24,403 nucleotides of DNA from a bacterium Ga0077546 (GTDB lineage Bacteria > Cyanobacteriota > Vampirovibrionia > Obscuribacterales > Obscuribacteraceae). Positions 6,693 to 13,621 of the stretch are shown in pieces. Numbering within the stretch: the stretch's first letter is position 1; the number at the start of each line of letters is the position of its first letter. The stretch is from positions 1 through 24,403 of the forward strand of contig LNEX01000029.1 in the NCBI GenBank assembly GCA_001464165.1. Reading direction: 5' to 3'. The position numbers and the translations under genes are program-made. Below the pieces are notes generated by a model. It saw only the letters and a list, made by a program, of their open reading frames with translations. It was not told the DNA's origin and made no database searches.

Positions 6693-8080
6693 CCGCCCAG
6701 CTTCTTGAGCCATTTTTCAATGTTGTGCGCGTGTTCCGATTTTGCCAGAACGTTTTTTGACGGCAACGCTGTAACCGTATCATCGTCACCAAGACCCATT
6801 TTGCGAGCTTCTTTCGTGCTCAATATTTTCGAGTGTTTTGTGTCTGTTTTTGCATAAACGCAGTCCGGATTGAACTGATAGCCCAGTGTCAGTGGGTTTA
6901 TCTCCACTTCGCTTGCATGGTTGGCAAACATTTTTAGATTGTGTGCGATGTTTGCCGCGACTAAGACCGGCACATTCTCTGGCTTCAGCATCGCTTTTGC
7001 TAGTTCGTCGTCGCTAAGTGCTGCTAGCTTCGCAAGCGGATTCATCGCCCGACTGCCCTTCTTAACTTCTTCATCGAATTCAGCAGAGACTTTGCGCACT
7101 CCTTCAGGGGCTATCTGTGCGAATCCTACCGTTTTGCCCATTATGAATCTTCCTTGTCCGGCCACGCAAATTGCATCCTGCGCTTTGTCTTCAGGTCCGT
7201 AAAAGGTCAATTCATTGCCCACAATCGCTTTCATTAGTCTGGTGGACTGCTCTTCTGACAATCCACCAATCTTCTTCAGGTCAGGGAAAGCCTTGTATGC
7301 TTCGCTCCAACTAGCCTGTGGAACAAGGGCTAGCGTCGCTTCTTCATGTCCTCGGAAAGGATGCTCGATAGGATTGACTACGGCTTTCTTCACAGCATCA
7401 AACGTTTCTTGGAATTTGGCCGATGTTGCGTTCAAAGCGATCTTGCAGAAAGTAGGAAACAGATCAGCACCGGCCTTGAGCATCCATGGCTCTGGAAGCA
7501 ACGTCCCCGGCATCGGCAGGCCGCCCCTGGTCATGTCGGAAACGACATCTTGGGCTTCAGGAACATTCGCCAACAAAGTCGGCTTTTCCTTGGCCGTTTC
7601 TTGGAGTGCAGACAGAGCGCCTTCGGCTGCGCTGTCAAAAAAGACCAGTTTAGACGCCTGTCCTTTCTTCTGCATATCAGCGACCACCTCTGGCGTAAGC
7701 CCGATATGCGTGGCAGACTCATCCTTTCCGAGCTTATGGGGCTCCTGCATCTTGGCCCAAATCGCCTCGTCTTCCTTCGTCCGGATGGCATCAGGACGAC
7801 GTAGAGCGTCCCACGGGGACTGTACTTTAGGCACCTCTGGTTTGTTGTCTGACTCGTCCGCCATGAAAACACCCGCTGAAGATCGGCTGTCATCAGTATA
7901 AGCGGCCGACAGGTATAAGTCCGGCCCTGCCCCAAAATCTAATAGTTCCGGCAAAGCATTTTGAATACCTGGACCAAACTTTGTCTCAAACAAATCTTGT
8001 ACAGATTGCGAAAGAAAGGCGGCATTTCGTGACTCAATACCTTGTGTTTCGCGGTTTTGAAGGTCTTCTAGTCTTGCCAT
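6689..8080 (-). CDS. Large protein with lysozyme/transglycosylase-fold-like C-terminal half
   Basis: A 463-residue protein without a signal peptide or membrane segment. Residues 1-110 are low-complexity and polar. The middle is helical. In the second half, AIVGNELTFYGPEDKAQDA followed ~20 residues later by GKTVGFAQIAPEGVRK resembles the arrangement of lytic transglycosylase/lysozyme-like proteins: a catalytic Glu after a helix, then a G-x-x-QI turn. The C-terminal LTLGYQFNPDCVYAKTD and the following segment are unknown. It might act on peptidoglycan as an effector exported by a non-classical route, or be unrelated. The gene is convergent with the small membrane protein. The enzyme call is an inference from motif spacing. 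Confidence 0.5.
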   Translation of the reverse strand: MARLEDLQNRETQGIESRNAAFLSQSVQDLFETKFGPGIQNALPELLDFGAGPDLYLSAAYTDDSRSSAGVFMADESDNKPEVPKVQSPWDALRRPDAIRTKEDEAIWAKMQEPHKLGKDESATHIGLTPEVVADMQKKGQASKLVFFDSAAEGALSALQETAKEKPTLLANVPEAQDVVSDMTRGGLPMPGTLLPEPWMLKAGADLFPTFCKIALNATSAKFQETFDAVKKAVVNPIEHPFRGHEEATLALVPQASWSEAYKAFPDLKKIGGLSEEQSTRLMKAIVGNELTFYGPEDKAQDAICVAGQGRFIMGKTVGFAQIAPEGVRKVSAEFDEEVKKGSRAMNPLAKLAALSDDELAKAMLKPENVPVLVAANIAHNLKMFANHASEVEINPLTLGYQFNPDCVYAKTDTKHSKILSTKEARKMGLGDDDTVTALPSKNVLAKSEHAHNIEKWLKKLGG

Positions 8081-8364
8081 AATCCGCCCGCCTTGCTCAC
8101 TGAAATTACTTTAGCGAGAACTTTTGGCTGGATTATGGCAACGATTTTTGAAAATTTCCTGAGTCTTATTGGTTGCCCCCAAGACCAGGTTGTTCCTGCT
8201 CTCGCCGCGCTGGTTCGCCCATTCTCCCGACTTTGCACCACCGGCGCGACCGCCTTGTCTCTTTTTCTCCTGAATTTTTTACTGACGTAGTCGCTCCGGA
8301 GCCAAGCCGGGGGGCGAGCCACAGCAGCGCGTGCTGCCAGTTTAGGCTCATGGAGAAATGGACG
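8081..8364. other. Intergenic region carrying repeat R1 copy 1
   Basis: A 284-bp region upstream of the gp88-like gene. It holds a ~51-bp GC-rich sequence (8204-8254) that recurs imperfectly at 17137-17188. Frames crossing it look like shadows. Confidence 0.4.
8204..8254. repeat. Dispersed ~50-bp repeat R1, copy 1
   Basis: It begins GCCGCGCTGGTTCGCCCATT and contains CTTTGCACCACCG. The copy at 17137-17188 begins GCCGCGCTGGTCGCCCATTG and contains CTCTGCACCACCG. The first ~40 positions agree at most sites with one indel. Confidence 0.55.
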
Positions 8365-9159
8365 ATGGCAATAACTCTTGATTATGGTTTGGAGCTGACC
8401 AATAACAGCAAAGTAGGATGGGCATTCAGTCTTCCACGGACTGAGACATGCATCAATGCGACTACACTTTGCAAACGACTATGCTATGGCAACGGAATCC
8501 GCTATCAAAGTCAAGGTCAGAAAGCAAAGCGGGCTCGTAATTTGCGGACTTTGCAATTCCTCCTTGACGAGGGCGGCCCGGAGCTACTGGCTGAAAATCT
8601 TTCGATGCTTGTTGATCAAGCACGCCCACGCGATTGGCTCACTGCCAGGATTGCTGGTGTGCAAACTACAATCCCTTGGACTTTGCGTATCCACGATGTG
8701 GGAGATTTTTTCTCCGTCGATTACGTTCGTGCTTGGATGCTAACCGCTCAAAAGTACACTGGGTGCAAGTTCTGGTTTTACACCAGAAGTTTTGCTCCCG
8801 GACTTGTGTTCGATGCGTTGACTGAATTAGCGGCTCTACCCAACTGCCAGGGCTGGCTTTCGGTTGATTCTGAGAACTATGAACAAGCGATTTTGGCATT
8901 GTGCAAAACGCCTGCAGCAGTTTGGAAGCTAGCTCTCTTGCAGGACAGCGACCTGGATTCGGGAGTTATTCGATCTTTCGAGGTGATGGATTCTGAAACA
9001 GACATCGTTAGTTTTCCTTATCACCGAGGTGGGCGACATGTAGAGCCTGTGCGACATGACCTGCTCACCCTCTGCCCTGCTGCTATGGGCAACCTTGCTC
9101 TAAAGGCTCAGAAAGACTCGCTTCGCCCATGTCAGACTTGCGCTTTTTGTTTGCCGTAA
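8365..9159 (+). CDS. gp88-like phage/plasmid protein with cysteine clusters
   Basis: A 264-residue protein from ATG 8365, chosen because GGAG lies 9 nt upstream; an in-frame open region reaches back to 8173 without homology-like sequence. Motifs match the actinophage 'gene product 88' family: NNSKVGWAFSLPRTETCINA, a CKRLCYGNG cluster, a conserved IHDVGDFFSVDYVRAW and FWFYTRSF. The C-terminal CxxCxxC (RPCQTCAFC) and the earlier cysteines suggest a metal or Fe-S cluster. The biochemical role of the family is unknown to me. A perfect hairpin at 9174-9193 ends the gene. Confidence 0.75.
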   Translation: MAITLDYGLELTNNSKVGWAFSLPRTETCINATTLCKRLCYGNGIRYQSQGQKAKRARNLRTLQFLLDEGGPELLAENLSMLVDQARPRDWLTARIAGVQTTIPWTLRIHDVGDFFSVDYVRAWMLTAQKYTGCKFWFYTRSFAPGLVFDALTELAALPNCQGWLSVDSENYEQAILALCKTPAAVWKLALLQDSDLDSGVIRSFEVMDSETDIVSFPYHRGGRHVEPVRHDLLTLCPAAMGNLALKAQKDSLRPCQTCAFCLP

Positions 9160-9173
9160 TCTTTGAGAGCCCT

Positions 9174-9193
9174 GGCGTTTCATCTCTAACGCC
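9174..9193 (+). terminator. Hairpin after gp88-like gene
   Basis: GGCGTT-8 nt-AACGCC followed by a T-rich GTTTATTCC, 15 nt after the stop. A modest intrinsic terminator. Confidence 0.5.
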
Positions 9194-9575
9194 GTTTATT
9201 CCTTTGTGGAGAGTGAGAGCTTGTCTAGTTTGTACGCGTCTTCGGTTATCTCTGGCTCGGTCAACTAGTCCTTTTCTTCGACATCAAGTTTGGTCTCGGA
9301 TTGTCCTGTGATGAGTGTCTTCAGGCTTTAGAGAACTCACGTTTTTATTGTCCGTTTTGATGGTTCTTAAGGCGAGAAGACCTCTGCGCCTTGATGTTCG
9401 TTGGTTGTGCATATCTGGCTACCCCAGGGCTGTGTAAGAAAGTGCCTAACTCTGGCACCGGTTTTCTACCGTGCAAGGATAAACTCCACTGCGTTCCGCG
9501 CCTCGGCGTCCTTGCACTCACGAAAACAGTTGCGTGTCTTTTGGCACTCAAACACAGCACTGGAGGTGCCATCTT
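9194..9575. other. Long structured leader upstream of ssb
   Basis: No gene is seen. Hairpins: AAGGCG/CGCCTT (9369-9374, 9387-9392) and GTGCAAGGA/TCCTTGCAC (9471-9479, 9509-9517, 29-nt loop). GGCAC at 9543-9547 can pair with GTGCC at 9566-9570, placing the ssb ribosome site inside a small stem. GGTCAACTAGTCCTT near 9259 resembles block B of the rep leaders but lacks the promoter spacing. Confidence 0.45.
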
Positions 9576-9962
9576 ATGAACAACCAAGTCAACTTCATCG
9601 GTCGCGTCGGTCAAAATCCCACCTCAACAACCTTCACTGACACGGACAACAAACTGGCTAAGTTCTCTCTAGCCGTGGCCGACTACTCATCCAAAACCGA
9701 CAATCCGGAGCCTATGTGGATTGATGTCGAGTCCTGGAACGGGCTTGCTGACCGGGTTATGAAATACATAACTGAAGGACGCGAAGTTGCAATTGCTGGC
9801 AGGCTCTCAATCTCCAAATACATGAAGGAAATCAACGGCGTTAAGGTCGAGATGAAACGTCCGGTGGTGAAGCTCTCGGGATTCCACCTCTGTGGCAAAA
9901 AGCCTGAATCTGAAAAGTCGAGCGAAGCGAAGTCCGCTCGTAAGAGTAAGGCAGCCGCATAA
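9576..9962 (+). CDS. ssb: Single-stranded DNA-binding protein
   Basis: A 128-residue OB-fold SSB: NNQVNFIGRVGQNPTSTTF, KLAKFSLAVADYS, WIDVESWNGLADRVMKYI, GREVAIAGRLSISKY. The start at ATG 9576 has GGAGG 9 nt upstream and gives the canonical MNNQVNFIGRV beginning. The C-terminus is a basic SARKSKAAA and lacks the acidic DDDIPF tip by which chromosomal SSBs recruit partners, as in several plasmid and phage SSBs. It likely coats single strands during plasmid replication. A GC-rich terminator follows at once. Confidence 0.92.
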   Translation: MNNQVNFIGRVGQNPTSTTFTDTDNKLAKFSLAVADYSSKTDNPEPMWIDVESWNGLADRVMKYITEGREVAIAGRLSISKYMKEINGVKVEMKRPVVKLSGFHLCGKKPESEKSSEAKSARKSKAAA

Positions 9963-9972
9963 CAAAAACAAA

Positions 9973-9992
9973 GGCGGGGGCTTGCCCCCGCC
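9973..9992 (+). terminator. GC-rich hairpin after ssb
   Basis: GGCGGGGGC-TT-GCCCCCGCC, a perfect 9-bp stem with two-base loop 11 nt after the ssb stop. The downstream T content is low (TAATTCCTT). It also lies at the end of the convergent small gene at 10019 and may serve both directions. Confidence 0.7.
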
Positions 9993-10018
9993 TAATTCCT
10001 TATCCTAATCCTCGTCCA

Positions 10019-10294
10019 CTAAGGCTTTGAATCTGGTTTGGTCGGAAATTGTAGCACTTGCGCCGGACCGCAAGGCAATTGGGTTTTGCCCGTGTCGGTT
10101 AAGCCTGCGATGAGGGCCGGCGCCTGGTCATAAAACTCTTCCGCCAGTCCCCAGCCTTCCAGGGGGTCGCCGTTGCACAGCTCGGTGCAGGCAAGAAGCA
10201 ATGCCGCTCTCAATCGCATCGTATCGAGCATGGCATTTTCAACCGCTTCGCGGTCGATCATTTGTGTTTGCTTGCGGCGACTTGCTTTTTTCAT
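10019..10294 (-). CDS. Small hypothetical protein
   Basis: A 91-residue protein from ATG 10294 with GAGG about 8 nt upstream. The N-terminus is basic (KKASRRKQTQ). The central region is helical (DREAVENAMLDTMRLRAALL, ACTEL) with WGLAEEFYDQAPALIAGL, and the tail is Pro-rich. No domain is recognised. It is convergent with ssb. The good ribosome site and ordinary composition make it likely real. Confidence 0.6.
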   Translation of the reverse strand: MKKASRRKQTQMIDREAVENAMLDTMRLRAALLLACTELCNGDPLEGWGLAEEFYDQAPALIAGLTDTGKTQLPCGPAQVLQFPTKPDSKP

Positions 10295-10693
10295 AAATGA
10301 ACCTCGAAGACTGAAACAGACGGCGGGGTGATTGATTGGAATTCCTTACAACATCATTGGACAAAGATGCTCGTTTAGGAAAGGTGGAATTCCCTGGTTG
10401 TTTTTTGCCCGTTTTTTAGGACTTCTTACGCCACTGCAAAACCTAAATCACTGGCGAAGACTGCCCCGCAGCCATATTTAATCCAGACCTGGCGGGATAC
10501 ACGGGCTTGCTCGCTTCCTTCCATGCCCGGCACATAAGCCTAGCCCCCGTCACCCAGTGTCAATGCCCAAGCCTTCGGTCCTCCCTGCGGTCGGAGGCAT
10601 TGACACCGGATCCCGTGCCTGGGGGCTGACCGGCATGTGCTGCATGGGGTGCGCTGCGCAGCCCTGCACCTAGCTAGACTGGAGGAAAACAGC
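10295..10693. promoter_or_regulatory. Structured leader upstream of radC
   Basis: A large nested inverted repeat: AGCCCCC (10542-10548) with GGGGGCT (10621-10627), enclosing GTGTCAATGCC (10557-10567) with GGCATTGACAC (10596-10606) and an inner CCTCC/GGAGG. A further GGTGC/GCACC stem (10638-10642, 10656-10660) lies 20 nt before the ribosome site. Such a strong cruciform may be a regulatory leader, a protein-binding site or a single-strand origin. The role is unknown. Confidence 0.5.
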
Positions 10694-11161
10694 ATGAACA
10701 GCCGGACCCTGAAAAAACACCTAAAATACATCGTGCCTGAAATGCGCCTTGCACTTATCAAAGAGCCGGGCGCTAAGCCCGTTCCGATTGGTTGCCCTGA
10801 CGACCTGGAGCGATTTGTGGAACCGCTTAAACACTACTCAGAAGAGCATTTTGTAGCTTTTCACCTGGACGCAAAGAATCAAGTAATCGGCTATCACATC
10901 GTCTCTCATGGCACTGTTAGCGCGTCTCTTGTGCATCCGCGGGAGGTTTTCAAAGCTGCTTTGCTTGCTAATTCGTATGCAATAATCGTTGCCCACAACC
11001 ACCCAGCCGGATCGCTCAGTCCGAGCCCGGAAGACCTGGAAACCACTGAAACCTTGATAAAAGCGGGCAAGCTGCTAGGCGTCTCGGTTATCGATCACTT
11101 GATCGTTAGCTCTAACGGCTCATGCAGCCTCAGAGAGACCCGGCCCCACCTGTGGCCATAA
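10694..11161 (+). CDS. radC: RadC-family JAB/MPN+ metalloprotein
   Basis: A 155-residue protein from ATG 10694, with GGAGG 8 nt upstream. It contains the RadC JAMM core: Glu in HYSEEHFVAFHLD (E50/E51), then HNHPAGSLSPSPED with H101, H103 and D114 at the standard H-x-H-x10-D spacing for zinc. The chromosomal N-terminal helix-hairpin-helix part is missing, as is usual for plasmid and phage copies. The cellular role of RadC proteins is unsettled; mobile-element copies are often linked to DNA metabolism or anti-defence. A strong hairpin follows the stop. Confidence 0.88.
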   Translation: MNSRTLKKHLKYIVPEMRLALIKEPGAKPVPIGCPDDLERFVEPLKHYSEEHFVAFHLDAKNQVIGYHIVSHGTVSASLVHPREVFKAALLANSYAIIVAHNHPAGSLSPSPEDLETTETLIKAGKLLGVSVIDHLIVSSNGSCSLRETRPHLWP

Positions 11162-11165
11162 AGGC

Positions 11166-11205
11166 AGGCATAGCGGGGTGCCAACTCAGGTGCCCCGCCA
11201 TGCCT
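11166..11205 (+). terminator. Strong hairpin after radC
   Basis: AGGCATAGCGGGG (11166-11178) pairs with CCCCGCCATGCCT (11193-11205) with one mismatch, 14-nt loop. A second stem GGCGAA/TTCGCC (11208-11213, 11234-11239) follows. Little T-run, so it may be a transcript-stabilising end. Confidence 0.6.
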
Positions 11206-11267
11206 TAGGCGAAGAAACAAACCGGCGCCATGTTTCGCCTTGCTGTCATTATTAGAAATGTGATATC

Positions 11268-11284
11268 ATTGCTTGCAGTGCAAT
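11268..11284. promoter_or_regulatory. Dyad upstream of vapBC (candidate operator)
   Basis: ATTGC-N7-GCAAT lies about 22 nt before the antitoxin start, next to a TGATATCA palindrome. VapBC pairs repress their own promoter at such dyads. Inferred from position. Confidence 0.35.
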
Positions 11285-11305
11285 CGATATTTAAGAGGTG
11301 AAATC

Positions 11306-11545
11306 ATGGCATCAATTACAGTTAGAAATCTGCCTGAAGAAACCCACCGCGCTTTACGTGTTAGAGCTGCCCAGAACGGGCGCAGCACCGAAGCGGAAGT
11401 GCGCGAAATTCTAGAAGCGGCAGTAAGACCCAAAGAGCGGATCAAGGTAGGCTCAGAGCTTGCAGCATTCGGCGACAAATACAAATTAGACGATCTAAAA
11501 GTAGAGCGCGAACAGGAACCCCCACGCATAGCGAGTTTTGAATGA
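11306..11545 (+). CDS. VapB/FitA-type ribbon-helix-helix antitoxin
   Basis: A 79-residue protein from ATG 11306 (AAGAGGTG 6-8 nt upstream). Residues 2-40 are a ribbon-helix-helix: ASITVRNLPEETHRALRVRA then TEAEVREILEAA. The acidic C-terminus (LDDLKVEREQEPP) would bind and block the toxin. Its stop overlaps the toxin start as ATGA (11542-11545), the usual coupling of antitoxin and toxin. Confidence 0.88.
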   Translation: MASITVRNLPEETHRALRVRAAQNGRSTEAEVREILEAAVRPKERIKVGSELAAFGDKYKLDDLKVEREQEPPRIASFE

Positions 11546-11964
11546 TTGTTCTCGATACAAATGTGGTGTCCGAAGCGCTCAAGCCAGGCAGAGACCCGGC
11601 AGTTATCGCCTGGCTTGACCAGCAATCAGCCGAGACGCTGTATCTTGCGTCCACCAGCCTGGCAGAACTTCTGATCGGTATCGCTGTAATGCCTGATGGC
11701 AAGCGGAAATCTACAATCAGTGCAGCCCTCGATTTGCTCATTTCTCGCTTGTTCGATACAAGAATCCTGCCATTCGATCATGCTGCTGCCATGGCTTACA
11801 GCCAGTTACTGAGCGCCGCGCGCGCCCAAGGTAAAGCCGTCTCGATGCCTGATGGACAAATTGGCGCTATCGCCAGCGTGCATAATTTCAGTGTCGCTAC
11901 GCGCGATGTGGCGCCGTTTCAAGCCCTTGGCGTGCCTGTTATCGATCCGTGGACAGCACCGTAA
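11542..11964 (+). CDS. VapC/FitB-type PIN-domain toxin
   Basis: A 140-residue PIN-domain ribonuclease toxin. The acidic active site is complete: D5 (MIVLDTNVVSE), E42 (SLAELLIG), D104 (MPDGQIGAIA) and D122 (ATRDVAPF). VapC toxins cleave tRNA or rRNA when antitoxin is lost, which stabilises plasmids. It is translated together with the upstream RHH antitoxin. The NADAR gene starts inside its last codons, which suggests one transcript. Confidence 0.9.
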   Translation: MIVLDTNVVSEALKPGRDPAVIAWLDQQSAETLYLASTSLAELLIGIAVMPDGKRKSTISAALDLLISRLFDTRILPFDHAAAMAYSQLLSAARAQGKAVSMPDGQIGAIASVHNFSVATRDVAPFQALGVPVIDPWTAP

Positions 11965-12533
11965 TTTATGGAACCGCGTTGAAATATTCAAGAGAAAAAC
12001 TGATCGAGCAACTAGAACACGGGCAGGAGGTTGATTACCTCTTGTTCTACGGTCACAAGTCGAGCACCGACGGTAGTATCACCGCTGCTTGCCTTAGTCA
12101 GTGGTTTTCTGCCGAGTTTGAGATTGATGGTACTAAATACTTGACCGCTGAGCATTTCATGATGGCTGAAAAGGCGCGTCTGTTTGACGATGCGGTGATG
12201 CTAAAAAATATTCTGGAATGCAAAACACCGAAAGAGGCAAAAGCTTTTGGTCGAAAAGTGCAGAATTTTGACGGCGAAAAATGGCAAAACCATTGTTTTC
12301 AAATTGTCGTAAAAGCAAACCTGGCTAAGTTTTCGGCGCACCCGAAAATGATTGACTTTCTTGCCGCTACCACGCCAAAAATTCTCGTTGAAGCGAGTAT
12401 GTGGGACAAAATATGGGGCATCGGCATGGTGGCTAGTGCGCCTGGCGCCCGCGACCCAAGGCTATGGAAAGGCAGGAATCTGCTGGGATTCGCCCTTATG
12501 GAAGTACGTGATTTATTGGAGGTGATAGCCTGA
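11949..12533 (+). CDS. NADAR-family protein (YbiA-like)
   Basis: A 194-residue protein. Motifs of the NADAR/YbiA fold: LLFYGH, CLSQWFSAEFEIDG, YLTAEHFMMAEKARLF, then MWDKIWGIGM and RDPRLWKGRNLLGFALMEVR at the end. YbiA homologues act as N-glycosidases on riboflavin intermediates, and other NADAR proteins remove ADP-ribose from guanine bases, some as antitoxins. The start is GTG 11949, inside the end of vapC, without a good ribosome site. The next gene overlaps as TGATG and has its own strong ribosome site. A stress- or conflict-related role is inferred. Confidence 0.85.
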   Translation: MDSTVIYGTALKYSREKLIEQLEHGQEVDYLLFYGHKSSTDGSITAACLSQWFSAEFEIDGTKYLTAEHFMMAEKARLFDDAVMLKNILECKTPKEAKAFGRKVQNFDGEKWQNHCFQIVVKANLAKFSAHPKMIDFLAATTPKILVEASMWDKIWGIGMVASAPGARDPRLWKGRNLLGFALMEVRDLLEVIA

Positions 12534-12889
12534 TGCCGGACTTAAAAATTACTGACGATAACGAACGCTTGTTAGTGCTAAGTGCGCTCATTAGCCACGT
12601 CTTCAAATGCAAGGGCATCATCAATTTGCATAACGAAACGAAAGACGCGCTAAAAGAAAACGCGATTACTATGACTGCTGAGAAAGCAAAGAACGAGATG
12701 CACGAAGCTTTGACGATGATCGCCAAATACTTTGGCGTCCATTTGAGCAATTCAAAATTTTACTGCCTCGACTGCGCACCTAGCGAGGGCGCCGAACACG
12801 ACCGCATGACCGAAGCCGAATTTGCAAGATGGAGCGAGTGTTCTAAATGCGGCAATGGCGCTTACTACTTCGTAGAACCGAAGTTATAG
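12533..12889 (+). CDS. Small zinc-ribbon protein, paralog of 20875-21237
   Basis: A 118-residue protein. A helical N-terminal part (LKITDDNERLLVLSALISHV through EALTMIAKYFG) is followed by a four-cysteine module: FYCLDCAP (residues ~80) and ECSKCGNGAYYFVEP near the end. It is well over half identical to the protein at 20875. The start is fixed by GGAGGTG 8 nt before ATG 12533. The one-base overlap with NADAR implies co-translation. I recognise no family. Its partner genes (NADAR here, toxin/immunity there) suggest a role in conflict systems, but that is inference. Confidence 0.8.
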   Translation: MPDLKITDDNERLLVLSALISHVFKCKGIINLHNETKDALKENAITMTAEKAKNEMHEALTMIAKYFGVHLSNSKFYCLDCAPSEGAEHDRMTEAEFARWSECSKCGNGAYYFVEPKL

Positions 12890-12951
12890 AGCCCTTGAAC
12901 ATCGCCTACACCGCTCCGTCCGGCGTTGCCGGACTGCACTAGATTGTCGAA

Positions 12952-13079
12952 GCACCTCCCCGGCTTTCTTGAAGGTACCACCAAAATTTTTGCTATCAAG
13001 ACCAAGCCCTAGCGGGTGGCTGCGCCAGTCCTGACAGCAAAATTTTTGGCGGTATTCCCTAAGAAGCCGGTGAAGGCGC
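12952..13079. repeat. Long imperfect inverted repeat (46-47 bp arms)
   Basis: Arms 12952-12997 and 13033-13079 match at about four-fifths of positions with small gaps; the best block is CCAAAATTTTTGCT against CCAAAAATTTTGCT. The centre is 35 nt. A smaller hairpin TCCGGC-gtt-GCCGGA lies at 12919-12933. It might be a MITE-like remnant or a large RNA/DNA hairpin ahead of the 72-aa ORF. Confidence 0.6.
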
Positions 13080-13100
13080 CGGACCAAAGAGGATTAGACA

Positions 13101-13319
13101 ATGAGATATCACGCAATGCTTTCAGTTTTGTTCGACGTAAATGTGCCAGCAAACACGGTGATCTCAATCTCGCGAGGCATGGGCGCACGTTTTGCAGATA
13201 CAGCAAGTGCCAACAAAGTTGATGCAATGCGCTCTCAGTTCATCAAAGACATGGCAGAGCGCGACATGTACGAAGTCTATTGCGACCAAATGCGAGACTC
13301 GGGAGCCTGGGAGCCGTAA
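13101..13319 (+). CDS. Small hypothetical protein (72 aa)
   Basis: A 72-residue protein with AAAGAGG about 8 nt before ATG 13101 and a clear terminator right after the stop, so it looks like a complete small transcription unit. The sequence (YHAMLSVLFDVNVPANTVIS, then RSQFIKDMAERDMYEVYCDQ) suggests a beta strand followed by an amphipathic helix. No family recognised. Confidence 0.6.
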   Translation: MRYHAMLSVLFDVNVPANTVISISRGMGARFADTASANKVDAMRSQFIKDMAERDMYEVYCDQMRDSGAWEP

Positions 13320-13325
13320 GGCTCC

Positions 13326-13351
13326 CCCAAGGCTTTGCCTTGGGACTTTTT
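13326..13351 (+). terminator. Intrinsic terminator after 72-aa ORF
   Basis: CCCAAGGC-TTT-GCCTTGGG then ACTTTTT. An upstream GGGAGCC-gtaa-GGCTCCC hairpin overlaps the stop codon. Textbook form. Confidence 0.85.
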
Positions 13352-13493
13352 CTGGTTGCTGCCCCATGGGCAGTGGCTAACCAAGTACCTGAGCTCGCTT
13401 AAGAAAGAAGTGACTTTGAAAGTCAGCTAAAGGGTTTACACATGCTACTGGCCATTCAAGGCCAAAAAATAGGAGGGCTCAAAAAAAACGGAT

Positions 13494-13511
13494 AACAAAA
13501 AACACCGCTTG
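13494..13511. repeat. Conserved block A, copy 2
   Basis: AACAAAAAACACCGCTTG, identical to 4602-4619; forms the terminator of the predicted minus-strand RNA. Confidence 0.8.
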
Positions 13512-13586
13512 CAGGCGGTGTTTGAAGAGATCACTTAACGGATCAGTTATGCGGTTTTATTCAGGTGTTTGACGACTGCCTGGAAT
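13496..13586 (-). ncRNA. Predicted antisense RNA of the rep2 leader (copy 2)
   Basis: The minus strand has TTGACC-N17-TATGCT (13621-13593), giving a start near 13586. The RNA ends at a perfect 9-bp hairpin (13500-13508 with 13515-13523, six-base loop) followed by U residues (TTTTTTG). The ~91-nt product is complementary to the rep2 leader. Compared with copy 1 the ends and promoter are kept, while the body keeps only short words (CTGAATA, GATCTCT). Divergence of the recognition part with retained architecture is what two compatible replicons need. Predicted only. Confidence 0.65.
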
Positions 13587-13611
13587 AAAGCAAGCATAAA
13601 GCACTGATCCG
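13539..13611 (+). promoter_or_regulatory. Long-range leader stem of rep2 mRNA
   Basis: CGGATCAGT (13539-13547) pairs perfectly with ACTGATCCG (13603-13611). It is the positional counterpart of 4648-4724 before rep1, with different paired bases. Confidence 0.5.
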
Positions 13612-13621
13612 GTTAGGTCAA
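13593..13621 (-). promoter_or_regulatory. Antisense RNA promoter, copy 2
   Basis: -35 TTGACC at 13621-13616, 17-nt spacer, -10 TATGCT at 13598-13593. Confidence 0.65.

Noticed and set aside
8173..8364. N-terminal extension of the gp88-like protein
   Set aside because: The extension overlaps repeat R1 and is not gp88-like; ATG 8365 has a proper ribosome site.
9255..9275. Third copy of the rep-leader block B (GGTCAACTAGTCCTT)
   Set aside because: The minus strand has TTGACC, but no -10 box at the right distance and no terminator, so it is probably chance.
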